From assembly GCF_001184025.1 (NCBI RefSeq), contig NZ_BBYG01000024.1, positions 1 through 64,000 of the forward strand: a stretch of 64,000 bases of DNA, read 5' to 3'. Of this stretch, positions 7,034 to 16,232 are shown piece after piece. Under the pieces are notes generated by a model. The model ran no database searches, was not told where the DNA came from, and saw nothing but the letters and a program-made list of their open reading frames with translations. The stretch comes from Streptomyces maremycinicus. GTDB lineage: Bacteria; Actinomycetota; Actinomycetes; Streptomycetales; Streptomycetaceae. Position numbers and translations under genes: made by a program. Within the stretch, counting starts at the first letter, position 1. Every line of letters starts with the position of its first letter.

Positions 7034-8298
7034 TGACCGCACCCAAGCGCAAGAGCCGCGCCAACGGCGAAGGCACCATCTACCAGCGCAAGGACGGCCG
7101 CTGGGAAGCCGCCGGCTACGTCCTCGCCGCCGACGGCACCCGCAAACGCGTCCGCGTCTACGGCACCACCCGCAGAGAGGCGGCCGACAAACTCACCGAA
7201 AAGATCGCCAACAGCAACCGCGGCCTCCCCGTCGCCACCGCCGACAGCACCCTCGGCGACTACCTGACCTACTGGCTGAATGGCGTCGCTGTCCACCGGC
7301 TTCGGGAGAACACTCACGTCCGATACGCCGCCTGTGTCCGCCTCCACCTCATGCCCGGCCTCGGCACCAAGAAGGTCGCACGGCTGACCGCCAAAGACGT
7401 GCGCACCTTCCTCGACCGCCTGCGCGCCACTTGCCAGTGCTGCACCCAAGGGCTGGACGCCGAACGGAAGGCCTGCTGCGCGGTCGGCGAGTGCTGCCAG
7501 AAGCAGTTGTCCGCTCTGACCGTGACCTACGTGCACTCGGTGCTCAAGTCGGCACTGGAACACGCCGTCCGCGAAGACGAGCTGCCCCGCAACGTCGCCC
7601 GGAACGTGAGGGCCACCGCACCTCGTCCTCGGCGATTCCGACCGTTCACCGCAACCGAAGCCCGCCAGTTCCTCGACGCAGCCCGCGCCGACCGACTGCA
7701 CGCGCTGTACGCACTCGCCCTGCGCACCGGACTCCGCAAAGGCGAACTCCTCGGCCTCCACTGGGAAGACCTCGACCTCAGCAACGGAACTGCCAGCATC
7801 CGCCGTTCGCTCCAGCGCACCCGAACCGGCGGCCTCACGCATCTGCCCACCAAGACCCTGGCGTCCGAGCGCCGGATCGCGCTCCCGACCGAGTGCATCC
7901 GCTCTCTCAAGGAGCACAGGCAGCAGCAGGACAAGGAGCGTGAGATCGCAGGCTCAGCTTGGAGAGACAGCGGTCTCGTCTTCACCACGCCGACTGGACG
8001 GCCTCTCGACCCGGCCAACCTCACACGCCGCTTCCGCAGCTTCCTCGACCGGGCCGGGCTCCGCCGCATCCGCTTCCACGACCTCCGCCACTCGACCGCC
8101 ACGCTGCTCCTGGAACAAGGCGTCGACCTCGTCGTGATCAAGGAACTCCTCGGCCACGCCCACATCGGCGTCACCGCCGGCGTCTACGCCCACGTACGCC
8201 TCCGACTCCAGCGTGACGCCATCGATGCCCTGGGCCACGCCCTTGGCGGCCAGGACGACGACCTTGACGACCCACCTGCCACGGCCGTCGTCCGCTGA
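7033..8298 (+). CDS. int: Site-specific tyrosine integrase of pSAM2-type element
   Basis: 421 residues, full family length. N-terminal arm-binding region (GEGTIYQRKDGRWEAAGYV), SAM-like core-binding domain from about residue 70, a Cys-rich insertion (CQCCTQGLDAERKACCAVGECC) found in this integrase group, then the catalytic domain: RTGLRKGELLGL (Arg I), HDLRHS (His-x-x-Arg) and GVYAHV (Tyr). It integrates and, with Xis, excises the element at a chromosomal site, commonly a tRNA 3' end, but no tRNA fragment was recognised next to it. All catalytic residues look present, so the gene may still be active although the element is crippled. Confidence 0.93.
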   Translation: MTAPKRKSRANGEGTIYQRKDGRWEAAGYVLAADGTRKRVRVYGTTRREAADKLTEKIANSNRGLPVATADSTLGDYLTYWLNGVAVHRLRENTHVRYAACVRLHLMPGLGTKKVARLTAKDVRTFLDRLRATCQCCTQGLDAERKACCAVGECCQKQLSALTVTYVHSVLKSALEHAVREDELPRNVARNVRATAPRPRRFRPFTATEARQFLDAARADRLHALYALALRTGLRKGELLGLHWEDLDLSNGTASIRRSLQRTRTGGLTHLPTKTLASERRIALPTECIRSLKEHRQQQDKEREIAGSAWRDSGLVFTTPTGRPLDPANLTRRFRSFLDRAGLRRIRFHDLRHSTATLLLEQGVDLVVIKELLGHAHIGVTAGVYAHVRLRLQRDAIDALGHALGGQDDDLDDPPATAVVR

Positions 8299-8300
8299 TG

Positions 8301-8365
8301 TTGCCGTCAGCGTTGCCGTCAGAGCGGGCTCGCGTGTCACAGAAACAGTTTTCGTGACACGCGAG
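8301..8365. repeat. Repeats and 12-bp inverted repeat after int (possible att-region sites)
   Basis: Two direct copies of TTGCCGTCA (8301-8309 and 8313-8321) follow the int stop; one exact and one near copy also follow the integrase remnant (5754-5762, 5767-5775). Next comes a perfect inverted repeat CTCGCGTGTCAC / GTGACACGCGAG (8329-8340 and 8354-8365) with a 13-base loop. The place is where arm-type Int/Xis sites and attP normally lie, though the hairpin could also simply terminate int transcription. Confidence 0.6.
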
Positions 8366-8450
8366 TCCACTCTTATTCGCCTATTAGCGAATTAGAACTC
8401 CCACATCAGGCAGATGACTCACACCTGAAATAGGGTTTCGCTTGCATCAG

Positions 8451-8822
8451 CTACTGCATTTCCTCACCCATCGCGATGAGAGCCCCACGGGCAGCGTTAA
8501 CTACATCATCCCATGCCCGCGTTTGGATGATTTCCGCATCACACGATGACGATACAGAAATTGCGCGATCCATCACCGAATTCAGTGCCTGCATAGCTGC
8601 AACTTCCTCTTCATCGACGAGGACGAAACCCAGCCTCCCGCGTGGTTCCGTGAGAACTCCAGAGTCATCGAAGAAATCTAGCGCCTCATCGAGGCCGGAT
8701 TTACCTGGATCCCTCGACATCCAGTTCTCCTCCTGCCAACCCTTGTCACTCAGCCTGACCAGCCAGTCGATCAACTGAGCGCGGATCCAAGGAGTCTCCA
8801 GTTCAGCGACCTTAGGGGGCAT
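8451..8822 (-). CDS. SCO4402-like protein, probable immunity protein of the RHS toxin
   Basis: 123 residues from ATG 8822; a longer frame exists but GGAGGAG 6 bases upstream decides this start. The ATG lies inside the last codons of the RHS toxin gene (overlap about 11 bases), so its ribosome site is encoded within the toxin tail and translation is coupled. Features: WIRAQLIDWLVRLSD, an acidic middle, LGFVLVDEEEVAAMQALNSVMDR and AWDDVVNAARGALIAM, resembling the small SCO4402 family as I recall it. Position directly behind the toxin tip is the hallmark of a cognate immunity gene; that function is inferred, not shown. Confidence 0.82.
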   Translation of the reverse strand: MPPKVAELETPWIRAQLIDWLVRLSDKGWQEENWMSRDPGKSGLDEALDFFDDSGVLTEPRGRLGFVLVDEEEVAAMQALNSVMDRAISVSSSCDAEIIQTRAWDDVVNAARGALIAMGEEMQ

Positions 8823-11800
8823 TCCAGCTCCTCCACGTCTGCCACTCACTAAGGGGAACATGGGCTTCCACTGGGTAATCCTGAATTCTTGCCCCAGCCG
8901 GAAGCAACTGGCCCCCTCTGCCAACGATCCTGCCACCCGAGTTGATTATGACGTGATCAACCTGCTGACTACCCCACTGCGAATTGGGGTCCCCCCTATC
9001 GATACGAACACCGTCCTGGCCCTTGGGAGCCCGCCACACAAAACCTTGCTTACTATCGTTCTTCTTGAACTTCTTGGTCATGTTGGGGCCAGACCAGCCA
9101 CTGGGGACTTTCCCGGTTCCATACGGGAACCACCCCGGCCCGATCTCCGGGCAACCTCCAGAATTATGGACGAGTACCGGTGTGGCCCCAGCCAGCACAT
9201 AGTACGTGTGGAGGTCTTCGACGGTGAGATTCCAGCGGTTGCCGTCACCGGGTGTGGGGTCTATGGAGACGACGTACGCATGTTGGTCGGTGGAGGTATT
9301 GAGGATGTCGCCGCGGTAGAGCTTGCCGGCGGGGACCCAGGTGTGGGTGGTGTCGTCCCAGAAGGGATGGTTGGTGGTGGTGTGGAGGGTGGCGGTCTGG
9401 CCGTCCTCGCTGCGGATGGTGAGGTCGAGCAAGTCGTAGTCGTGGTTGATCAACACGTGCTGGACCGTGCGGGCACCCACGTGCTTGCCAGTCGCTTGAT
9501 CGGCTGCTTCGACCTTGTCGCCAAGCTCGATCTTTCCGATGGGCTTTGTTTTTCCACCCTCCATTAGTACTGGCGTGTCTGGCGAGAAGCTGCAGGCCGA
9601 CGCCCGGGATCCAACGGGCTCTCCGATTCTGACCCCTTCGCCGGCAGCCAAAGCCGTGACGAATTCGTCGCCCAGCTCGACTGTTCGTTCCCATATGCGA
9701 GCGTCCTTGTCGCATTCCGGGTTCGCGATGCAGTAGGTGGCGGCGATTTCCTTTGCCCCCGCTACGTCGTCCGGGTGCTCGAGATAGTAGGCATATGCGT
9801 GATTGCAGGCGAGGCGGCCATAGCAAACCGTTTCGGGTTGACCGAAGACATTTGTCTGGGGAGTCCAGTAACCGCCCGCAGTAGATGAGAGTTTGTTACT
9901 TCCGAACGCATAGTATTGACTGCCTACGAGACTTGCGTCGTTCGACGACGGGGTTGTGGAGGCAACATACATCTGCTGAATAACGGTCGTGCTGTTACTC
10001 GGGGTGCTGCCTGAACCGACGTAGTCGCGCATCGCAGCGTCGGTGCTGGCCTTGTTGCCTGGCGTGGAGTTGAGGCAGGACGGGCAGTTGCGTGTGGGGC
10101 AGTCGGGACCCGCGCAGAGTCCGGAGGGATCGCTCTTGGTGACGGGGTTGCCGGCGGCGTAAGAGTAGCCGGCGAGTTGTTGGTCGTCGGTGGCTTCGAA
10201 AAGGGGGTCGAGGCTGATGAAGCGGCCGAGGGTGGGGTCGTATTGGCGGGCGCCGAGTTGGGTGAGGCCGGTGTTGGTGTTGTCGGGAGCGTCCAGGAAA
10301 CCGCGGTTGTCGATCCAGCTGACGGTGGTGCCGCGGGGGGCGCCGTAGGGGGTGAATTGGCGCCAGGTGGGGGTCTGGGCGGTGTTGTCGAGGTACAGGC
10401 CGCTGGTGCCGTGGGGGTCGCTGATCTGGAATTTGTAGTTGGTGCCGGTGCCGGTGCGGACGACGGTGCCGCCGCCGGGCAGGGGGAGGTAGCGGACGCC
10501 GGTGGTGGTGGTTCCGGTGAGGGTGAGTTGTTCGCCGGGCAGGTAGAGGGTGGTGCTGGTGGGGTCGGTCTGGAGCAGGACGTTGCCGTCGGCGTCGTAG
10601 ATGTAGCCGCTGGTTCCGGTCTTGCCGCCGCTGACCTGGGTGAGCTGCCCGGCGTCGTTCCAGGTCAGTGTCTGGCTGCCTGAGGCGAGGGTGTTGCGGG
10701 TGGTGGTGTTGCCGCTCTTGTCGTAGGTGTAGCTGGTGGTGGCGGTGCTGGCCCCGCTGGCCTGGGTGGAGGCCAGGGCGTGAGCCTGGACGGTGGCGTT
10801 GCCGTTGTAGTCGTAGGTGTAGCTGGTGGTGGTGTCGCTGCCGCCGGTGGTGGAGTGTTCGATCTGGTGCTGGCGTTGTCCGAGGACGTCGAAGTCCCAG
10901 CTGGTCCAGTACGCCGTGCCGCCGGTGAGCGGGTCGCCGACTTGGGCGTGGGCGCTCGTGGTGGGAACTGCGCCGCAGTCGTCGGTGGCGGTCCATGCCT
11001 GGGTGAGCCGGTCGAGTTCGTCGTACTGGTAGCACTGGGTTTCAGGGGCTGCGGTGGCGCCCAGGCGGGTGGTGACCTGCTTTGTCGTGTTGCCTGCGAG
11101 GTCGTGGGTGTAGTTCTGCTCGTCGACCTTCGCCGGTGTGGTGGAGCGCGTCACCAGCTGGTCGGTGAGCGCTCCTGTGTGCGGGTCGTAAGCGTTGGTG
11201 ATGTAGGCCAGGTTCGTGCCCATGCCCAGGGTTTCCTGGAGGACCTGACCGTAGGCGGTGTAGGTGGTGTTCTGGGCGTAGCCGTAGGAGGTGGTGGACA
11301 GGCCGGCAGGCAGGTCCAGGCCGGCGCGGTAGGTGTGGGTGGTGATTTCGTTGGGCAGGCCGCCGCCGAGGGGGTAGTTGTCGGTGTAGAGCAGGCCTGT
11401 GTCGGGGCTGTAGGTGTGGCGGAAGGTGTAGGTTTTGCCGCCCAGTGCGCCGTGGACGGCTGGGATGGTGATGGATTCGCCGAGTGATTCGCCGAAGGTG
11501 TTGAAGGCCAGTTGCTGGGTGGTGTAGGTGTTGCCGGCGTTGTAGGAGGTGGCGGTGGTTCTTTGGCCGATCGGGTTGGTGACGCCGGAGACGGCGTTGT
11601 CGTTGTCGTAGGTCCAGGCGGCCGTCTGGTTGCCGCTGGCGCCGGGAGCTTGAGCAGCGACCGTAGAGGCGTACTGGCCCGTCTGGCGGTTGAGGACGTC
11701 GTAGGTGTAGGAGACGCTCTTGCCGCGGGCGTCCGTTGTCTGGGTGAGGTGGCCGGCTGCGTCGTAGACCATGCTGGTGGTACCGGCGTCCGGGTCGGTC

Positions 11801-14800
11801 TTGGTTGTGGCGCGGCCGAGCAGGTCGTAGACGGTGGTCCAGGTGCTGCCCTTGGCGGTCACGGTGTTCTGTTTTCCGTGCCCGTCGTAGCCGTAGGTGA
11901 TGGCGTTAAAGGTGCCGCCGCTGATGGAGTACAGGCCGGTGAAGGTGTTGAGCGGGGTGCTCAGCGTCGGCCGGGCGCTGTAGGAGTCGACCTCGGACGT
12001 GCGGCCCAAAGGATCGGTCCGGGTGGTCTTGACCGTGCCGCCGGCCGGCGGGATGACCGTCGTGGCGTCCCCGCTGTAGACGGTGGTGGTCTGTTCCTTG
12101 AGCACCGAGTACTGCTCGGAGCTACCGACGACCACGCGGCCCAGACCGTCGAAGGTGAAGCGGTCCTGGCTGGGGATCTGGGAGTCCTGCGCGGAGGCCG
12201 GTGAAAGCGCCGGGAGGGTGTCAGGGTCCCAGTAGGCGTTGTTCTGTTTCCACACCCAGCCGTGCGAGTCGTAGAACGACTCGGCGATCATTCGGCCGCC
12301 CTGCGGGGTCGGCGCCTGCGTCTGCCGCGGCCGGCCGAGCGAGTCGATGAGGGAGTAGGAGGTGATGTAGCCCAGGGAGTCGTTCAGCGTGTCGGTGGTG
12401 GTGCCCGACTGGCTGGTCTGGGAGACCGTGTAGGTGTACTTGGTGTCGGCCGCAGCGGTGGTGGGCCGGCTGTGCTGCCACACCTCGGTGGTGCGTCCGA
12501 GCGCGTCGTAGTGGACGGCGGTGGCGATCCCGTTGGGGTCGGTGGTGGTGAGGATGAGGCCGCGGGTGGGGTCCGAGGTGGTCTTTGCGGTCTGGTTCTT
12601 GGCGTTGGTGATCGTCGTGCCGGTGGTCAGGCCGGCACTGTCCACGATGTAACCCGCGGTGGTTTTGTTGCCGCCTGCGTCGTAGCTGTCGGCGGGCCGG
12701 CCGTAGGCGTCATAGGTGGCGCGGGTCTGGGTCTGCCAGGTGAACGTGCCTGCGCTGTAGCCCGAGGCCTGCCGGGTCATGGTGATTTCGCCCTTGGTGG
12801 GCGCGGTGGCTTGTGGGAAGGCGGTGGCGAAGGCGGTGTCGTCGTAGTGCGTCCTCGTTGCGGAGACCACCTGGTCCGGGCGGGTGACGCTGGTGGGTGC
12901 GGTGAGGGTGTTGAGGGTTTTCGGCACGGTGGCCGGGGTGTTCTGGCTGAATCCCGCGCAGGCGACCGAGTCGGTCTCCTGCGCGGCTGTCAGTCCGACC
13001 AGGTTGGCGGTCGTGTTGGCCTTGGCGTAGGTGATCGCGGTGCACTGGTCGTAGGCGGCGACGGCGGGCACGGTGTGGGTGTAGCTGTAGGTCAGCAGTC
13101 CGAAGTTGTCGTCTGTGACGGTGGCGTCGTAGGTGTTGTCGGTTTCCGTGACACGCCAGGTAGTGGTGCCGCTGTTGGTGATCGCCTGGCGGCTCCAGTT
13201 TTCCGCGGTGTTGGTGGCGTGGGCGGTCAGGGCGGGCATGCCGGTGCGGGCGCGGGTGGCTGTGGGGGCGGAGATCCAGTAGGAGGTGACGGTGGAGTTG
13301 TCCACGCTGCCGCCGACGCCGGTGTACGCGGTGGTCTCCAGTGCGTTGCCCGCCAGTTGGTTGCTGTCGGTGTGCGCGCCGCCCTGGGAGTCGGTCACGT
13401 TCACCGTGCGGCGGCTGGACGAGGTCAGCCAGTCGTCGTCCATGCCGCGGTAGTAGGAGGTGACCGATTTGGTCTGGGGGTCGTTGGAGCCGTTGCCGCT
13501 GCGGGTTTCCACGCTTGCGTAGCCGCGGAACTGGCCCCAGGTGCGGTACTTGGCTTTGACGACCTCGTTGTCGTCGTGGTGCCAGGCGGCGCCGCCGTTG
13601 TAGAGGTAGTTCGTCTGTTTGGCGAGCGCGCCGCCGGTGCTGTCGGTTTCCAGGACCTGGGTGACGGCGTACTTGTGGAACCAGTCGGTGACCGGGTTGA
13701 GGTAGTCCTTGGGGGTCCAGGACACCGGGTAGCAGGACTTGGTGTTGGTCTTGGGGTCCGCGCTGGCCACGTAGGTGGTGGTGCAGGCGTCCGGCAGGTC
13801 GTAGCTGACGGTGGTCAGGCCGCCCAGTTCGTTGGTGATGCCGGAGATGCGGTAGCGGTACAGGCCGGGGAAGTTGGAGGTGTCGACCCGGTTTTTCAGG
13901 TCCACGCCGGCGAATTTGATATCCGGCAGTGTGATCGGGGAGGTGGAGCCGCCGGCGGTGGTGTCGTTGCCTTCGCGGGTGATCGAGGACAGCCAGAGGG
14001 TGGGTGAGGTGCCGTCGCCGGTGGCGGGCTCGCTCTGGTGCAGGGTGTAGGTGTCGATCGCCTGGTACTTGGCGGCCGCGACGCTGTACTGCTGGACCTT
14101 GATCGAGGCCAGTCGGACGGTGGAGAAGAACGAGGGTGATTGCGCGGCGCAGGTGGCCCCCGAGGCGCACACGAAGTCGAAGGGCACGTCCGGGTACTGG
14201 CTGGCGGCGGTGCTCGCCGACAGCGGGTCGCACGTGGCCAGAGTGCAGCGCGCGGCGGTGGTGAAGACGACCTGGTCGGGGACCGTGCCGTAGGCGCCGC
14301 CGTCGCGGAAGCCGTAGTCGATCCGGGACAGGTGGGAGTCGCGGACGTAGGAGACGTTATGGGCGCCGTTTTCCTCGCCGTAGTAGTTGGTGTCCTGGGC
14401 GTAGTAGTACGCCATGGCGTTGGCGTGTGTGTCGACGACGTAGTCCAGGTGCCACTTGTACGCCATGGTGCACACCGAGGCACTGAACCCGGACGAGCTG
14501 TAGCAGGGGTCGCCGGAGTGCGCGGAGTACACCGGGGCAGTGTCCACGGACTTGGTCGTGGCCTTGCCGGAGGCCCAGCCGGGCAGCTGATTGCGGCCGA
14601 AGTAGTACTGGGTGCCGGACCGGTCGGTGACGATCCAGTAATCGGTGTTGTAGGTACCGGACCCGTTGTTCGCATTGGTGACGTGCTTGACGGTCGAGCC
14701 GTTGTCCTGGGCCAGCTTCCAGGTTCCGTCGCTGTCATTCTTCACCAGGGCGGTGGACGATCCGCCCAGTGCCAGGCTCAGGATCGATCCGTCATAGCAC

Positions 14801-15942
14801 TTGTCCCCGCTGGAAACCGGCGAGGCAGTGCCCTCCGGCGAGTCGGAACAGGAGGTGAAGCTCTGCTCGATGGAGGAGTCGGGTGTAGACCAGCCGTCGC
14901 CCACCCAGGAGGACTGGGCCTGGGTGGAGGATGTCTGCCCGTCGACCGAGCCCGAGTCGTAGGCCAGGCCCACTGAGGGCTTCAGCAGTCCCGAAGAGGG
15001 CGCCAGGCTGATGGGGTAGTTGTAGGTGAACGAGCCCGACGAGTTGCCACCCGTCCACGACCCGGACGGTGCGAGGGTGGTCGCGTCGTAGCTGCCGGCC
15101 GCACCGCCTTCCGTGGTGCTGGATGCGGTCGCGGCCAGCACCATCAGCTCGCCGCTGCTGGCGGTGCCCAACGTCGGGGAGGCGCTGTACGAGGCCGGGA
15201 CGGCAGCCGTGTCAGGGGATGCTGAGGCCTTTGAGGGGGATGTCTGTGGCGGGGATCCCTGCAAGGTCAGGGTGGTGGTCAGTTCGTCGGCCGCGGGGTC
15301 CCGGTCTGTAGGGAGGGGGCTCTGGGTGCGGCAGGCGGCTCGCTGTGGGGTGGTCAGGGCGCAGGCGGGGAGTTTGACCAGGTGCATGCGGTCGGCGTAG
15401 TTGCCGCCGTAAGCCTGTGCGAAGGCGTTGTAGTCCAGGCCCAGTTGTACTTTCCCGCTGCCGCCGGCGGTCGGCTGGGCAACGAGGACGAGCCCGCTCA
15501 CACCGAGCTTGGTGGCGTCCTGGTGGGGCAGGACGCGCACCGAGACGCCGTTGGGTCCCTGGTAGGAGCCCTTGGCCGGGCTCACCGCACGGACCCACAC
15601 GGGCGTGCCGGCGGCCGGTGACTTTGTCCCTTGCTTCGCGCCGGTAGGCGGCGCGGCCAGCGTGGCGGTGCCGGTCACCGCGGCCGGCCAGGTGGCCTTG
15701 GCCGGGCGGAAGGTCTGTTTGGTCTGGTCTTTGACCTTCAGCTTGCGCGGGGTGAGTGTCCTGACGTCCTTCACCGACGGAGCCTGCTGCACCGCGGGTG
15801 CGCCAGCTCGGGTCGGGGTGTCCGCGGCTGCGGGGACTGCGGTCGGCGCGGCCAGGGCCAGCGCCACCACCATGGCGCCGACGATCCGTTGCCGAGCGCC
15901 GATACGGCGCACGTTGTGTCTCAGCCGAGCTGTCCTGGACAT
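8812..15942 (-). CDS. Secreted RHS-repeat polymorphic toxin with Hint autoprocessing domain
   Basis: 2376 residues from ATG 15942 (preceded by GGGGGGAT; the longer upstream frame was rejected because a good Sec signal follows this ATG: RQRIVGAMVVALALAAPTAVPAAA). Order: signal peptide; Ala/Thr linker; SpvB-like/RHS start (SYDATTLAPSGSW); many YD repeats to about residue 1900; RHS core end (GRFISLDPLF ... NPVTKSDPSGL, about 1937). Hint domain starts at C2117 (CSFSPDTPVLMEGG) and ends VLVHN at 2259-2260, so self-cleavage would release residues 2261-2376. This tip (DGVRIDRGDPNSQ, QQVDHVIINSGGR, SEWQTWRSWNAP) is probably the toxin; it resembles small polymorphic toxin domains, possibly type 24, but I am not sure. 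The tip is lower in G+C than the repeat body, as expected for an exchangeable module. Confidence 0.93.
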   Translation of the reverse strand: MSRTARLRHNVRRIGARQRIVGAMVVALALAAPTAVPAAADTPTRAGAPAVQQAPSVKDVRTLTPRKLKVKDQTKQTFRPAKATWPAAVTGTATLAAPPTGAKQGTKSPAAGTPVWVRAVSPAKGSYQGPNGVSVRVLPHQDATKLGVSGLVLVAQPTAGGSGKVQLGLDYNAFAQAYGGNYADRMHLVKLPACALTTPQRAACRTQSPLPTDRDPAADELTTTLTLQGSPPQTSPSKASASPDTAAVPASYSASPTLGTASSGELMVLAATASSTTEGGAAGSYDATTLAPSGSWTGGNSSGSFTYNYPISLAPSSGLLKPSVGLAYDSGSVDGQTSSTQAQSSWVGDGWSTPDSSIEQSFTSCSDSPEGTASPVSSGDKCYDGSILSLALGGSSTALVKNDSDGTWKLAQDNGSTVKHVTNANNGSGTYNTDYWIVTDRSGTQYYFGRNQLPGWASGKATTKSVDTAPVYSAHSGDPCYSSSGFSASVCTMAYKWHLDYVVDTHANAMAYYYAQDTNYYGEENGAHNVSYVRDSHLSRIDYGFRDGGAYGTVPDQVVFTTAARCTLATCDPLSASTAASQYPDVPFDFVCASGATCAAQSPSFFSTVRLASIKVQQYSVAAAKYQAIDTYTLHQSEPATGDGTSPTLWLSSITREGNDTTAGGSTSPITLPDIKFAGVDLKNRVDTSNFPGLYRYRISGITNELGGLTTVSYDLPDACTTTYVASADPKTNTKSCYPVSWTPKDYLNPVTDWFHKYAVTQVLETDSTGGALAKQTNYLYNGGAAWHHDDNEVVKAKYRTWGQFRGYASVETRSGNGSNDPQTKSVTSYYRGMDDDWLTSSSRRTVNVTDSQGGAHTDSNQLAGNALETTAYTGVGGSVDNSTVTSYWISAPTATRARTGMPALTAHATNTAENWSRQAITNSGTTTWRVTETDNTYDATVTDDNFGLLTYSYTHTVPAVAAYDQCTAITYAKANTTANLVGLTAAQETDSVACAGFSQNTPATVPKTLNTLTAPTSVTRPDQVVSATRTHYDDTAFATAFPQATAPTKGEITMTRQASGYSAGTFTWQTQTRATYDAYGRPADSYDAGGNKTTAGYIVDSAGLTTGTTITNAKNQTAKTTSDPTRGLILTTTDPNGIATAVHYDALGRTTEVWQHSRPTTAAADTKYTYTVSQTSQSGTTTDTLNDSLGYITSYSLIDSLGRPRQTQAPTPQGGRMIAESFYDSHGWVWKQNNAYWDPDTLPALSPASAQDSQIPSQDRFTFDGLGRVVVGSSEQYSVLKEQTTTVYSGDATTVIPPAGGTVKTTRTDPLGRTSEVDSYSARPTLSTPLNTFTGLYSISGGTFNAITYGYDGHGKQNTVTAKGSTWTTVYDLLGRATTKTDPDAGTTSMVYDAAGHLTQTTDARGKSVSYTYDVLNRQTGQYASTVAAQAPGASGNQTAAWTYDNDNAVSGVTNPIGQRTTATSYNAGNTYTTQQLAFNTFGESLGESITIPAVHGALGGKTYTFRHTYSPDTGLLYTDNYPLGGGLPNEITTHTYRAGLDLPAGLSTTSYGYAQNTTYTAYGQVLQETLGMGTNLAYITNAYDPHTGALTDQLVTRSTTPAKVDEQNYTHDLAGNTTKQVTTRLGATAAPETQCYQYDELDRLTQAWTATDDCGAVPTTSAHAQVGDPLTGGTAYWTSWDFDVLGQRQHQIEHSTTGGSDTTTSYTYDYNGNATVQAHALASTQASGASTATTSYTYDKSGNTTTRNTLASGSQTLTWNDAGQLTQVSGGKTGTSGYIYDADGNVLLQTDPTSTTLYLPGEQLTLTGTTTTGVRYLPLPGGGTVVRTGTGTNYKFQISDPHGTSGLYLDNTAQTPTWRQFTPYGAPRGTTVSWIDNRGFLDAPDNTNTGLTQLGARQYDPTLGRFISLDPLFEATDDQQLAGYSYAAGNPVTKSDPSGLCAGPDCPTRNCPSCLNSTPGNKASTDAAMRDYVGSGSTPSNSTTVIQQMYVASTTPSSNDASLVGSQYYAFGSNKLSSTAGGYWTPQTNVFGQPETVCYGRLACNHAYAYYLEHPDDVAGAKEIAATYCIANPECDKDARIWERTVELGDEFVTALAAGEGVRIGEPVGSRASACSFSPDTPVLMEGGKTKPIGKIELGDKVEAADQATGKHVGARTVQHVLINHDYDLLDLTIRSEDGQTATLHTTTNHPFWDDTTHTWVPAGKLYRGDILNTSTDQHAYVVSIDPTPGDGNRWNLTVEDLHTYYVLAGATPVLVHNSGGCPEIGPGWFPYGTGKVPSGWSGPNMTKKFKKNDSKQGFVWRAPKGQDGVRIDRGDPNSQWGSQQVDHVIINSGGRIVGRGGQLLPAGARIQDYPVEAHVPLSEWQTWRSWNAP

Positions 15943-16232
15943 GATCGATCCCCCCCACTTGCCCCATAAGCAGGCACGACGGCCCTCCACACCTTGATCA
16001 AGATGTGGCTGCGCGGGCGACTATCGCAGAGCAGGAGAGCCGCCGGACAGTAATCAATTCCGACAAATCTTCACAATCAGAAGCCAAGGATTTGTAAAGC
16101 TTGCCGTCCGTCTCGGACATGCCAGGCATCTCGCCATCAATCAGCTCTGCCACAGACGCTCAAAAGCTTGTCCACTGGAGCGCCGATCGACATAACTGAT
16201 CACGTTCGAACAGACCTGGGGGGTACCTGAAG
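15943..16232. promoter_or_regulatory. Divergent promoter region of RHS and LamG genes
   Basis: 290 bases between two divergent secreted-protein genes. Its middle (about 16045-16200) is notably AT-richer than the flanks. No confident -35/-10 pair could be named. The shared region implies joint control of the two genes, which is inference. Confidence 0.4.

Noticed and set aside
8374-8392. TTCGCCTATTAGCGAA dyad as attachment core or tRNA end
   Set aside because: No matching copy near the left end of the element and no tRNA-like arm structure could be found.
12262-14007. 581-residue ORF opposite the RHS gene
   Set aside because: Gly/Val-rich antisense of repeat codons; no start site or domain.
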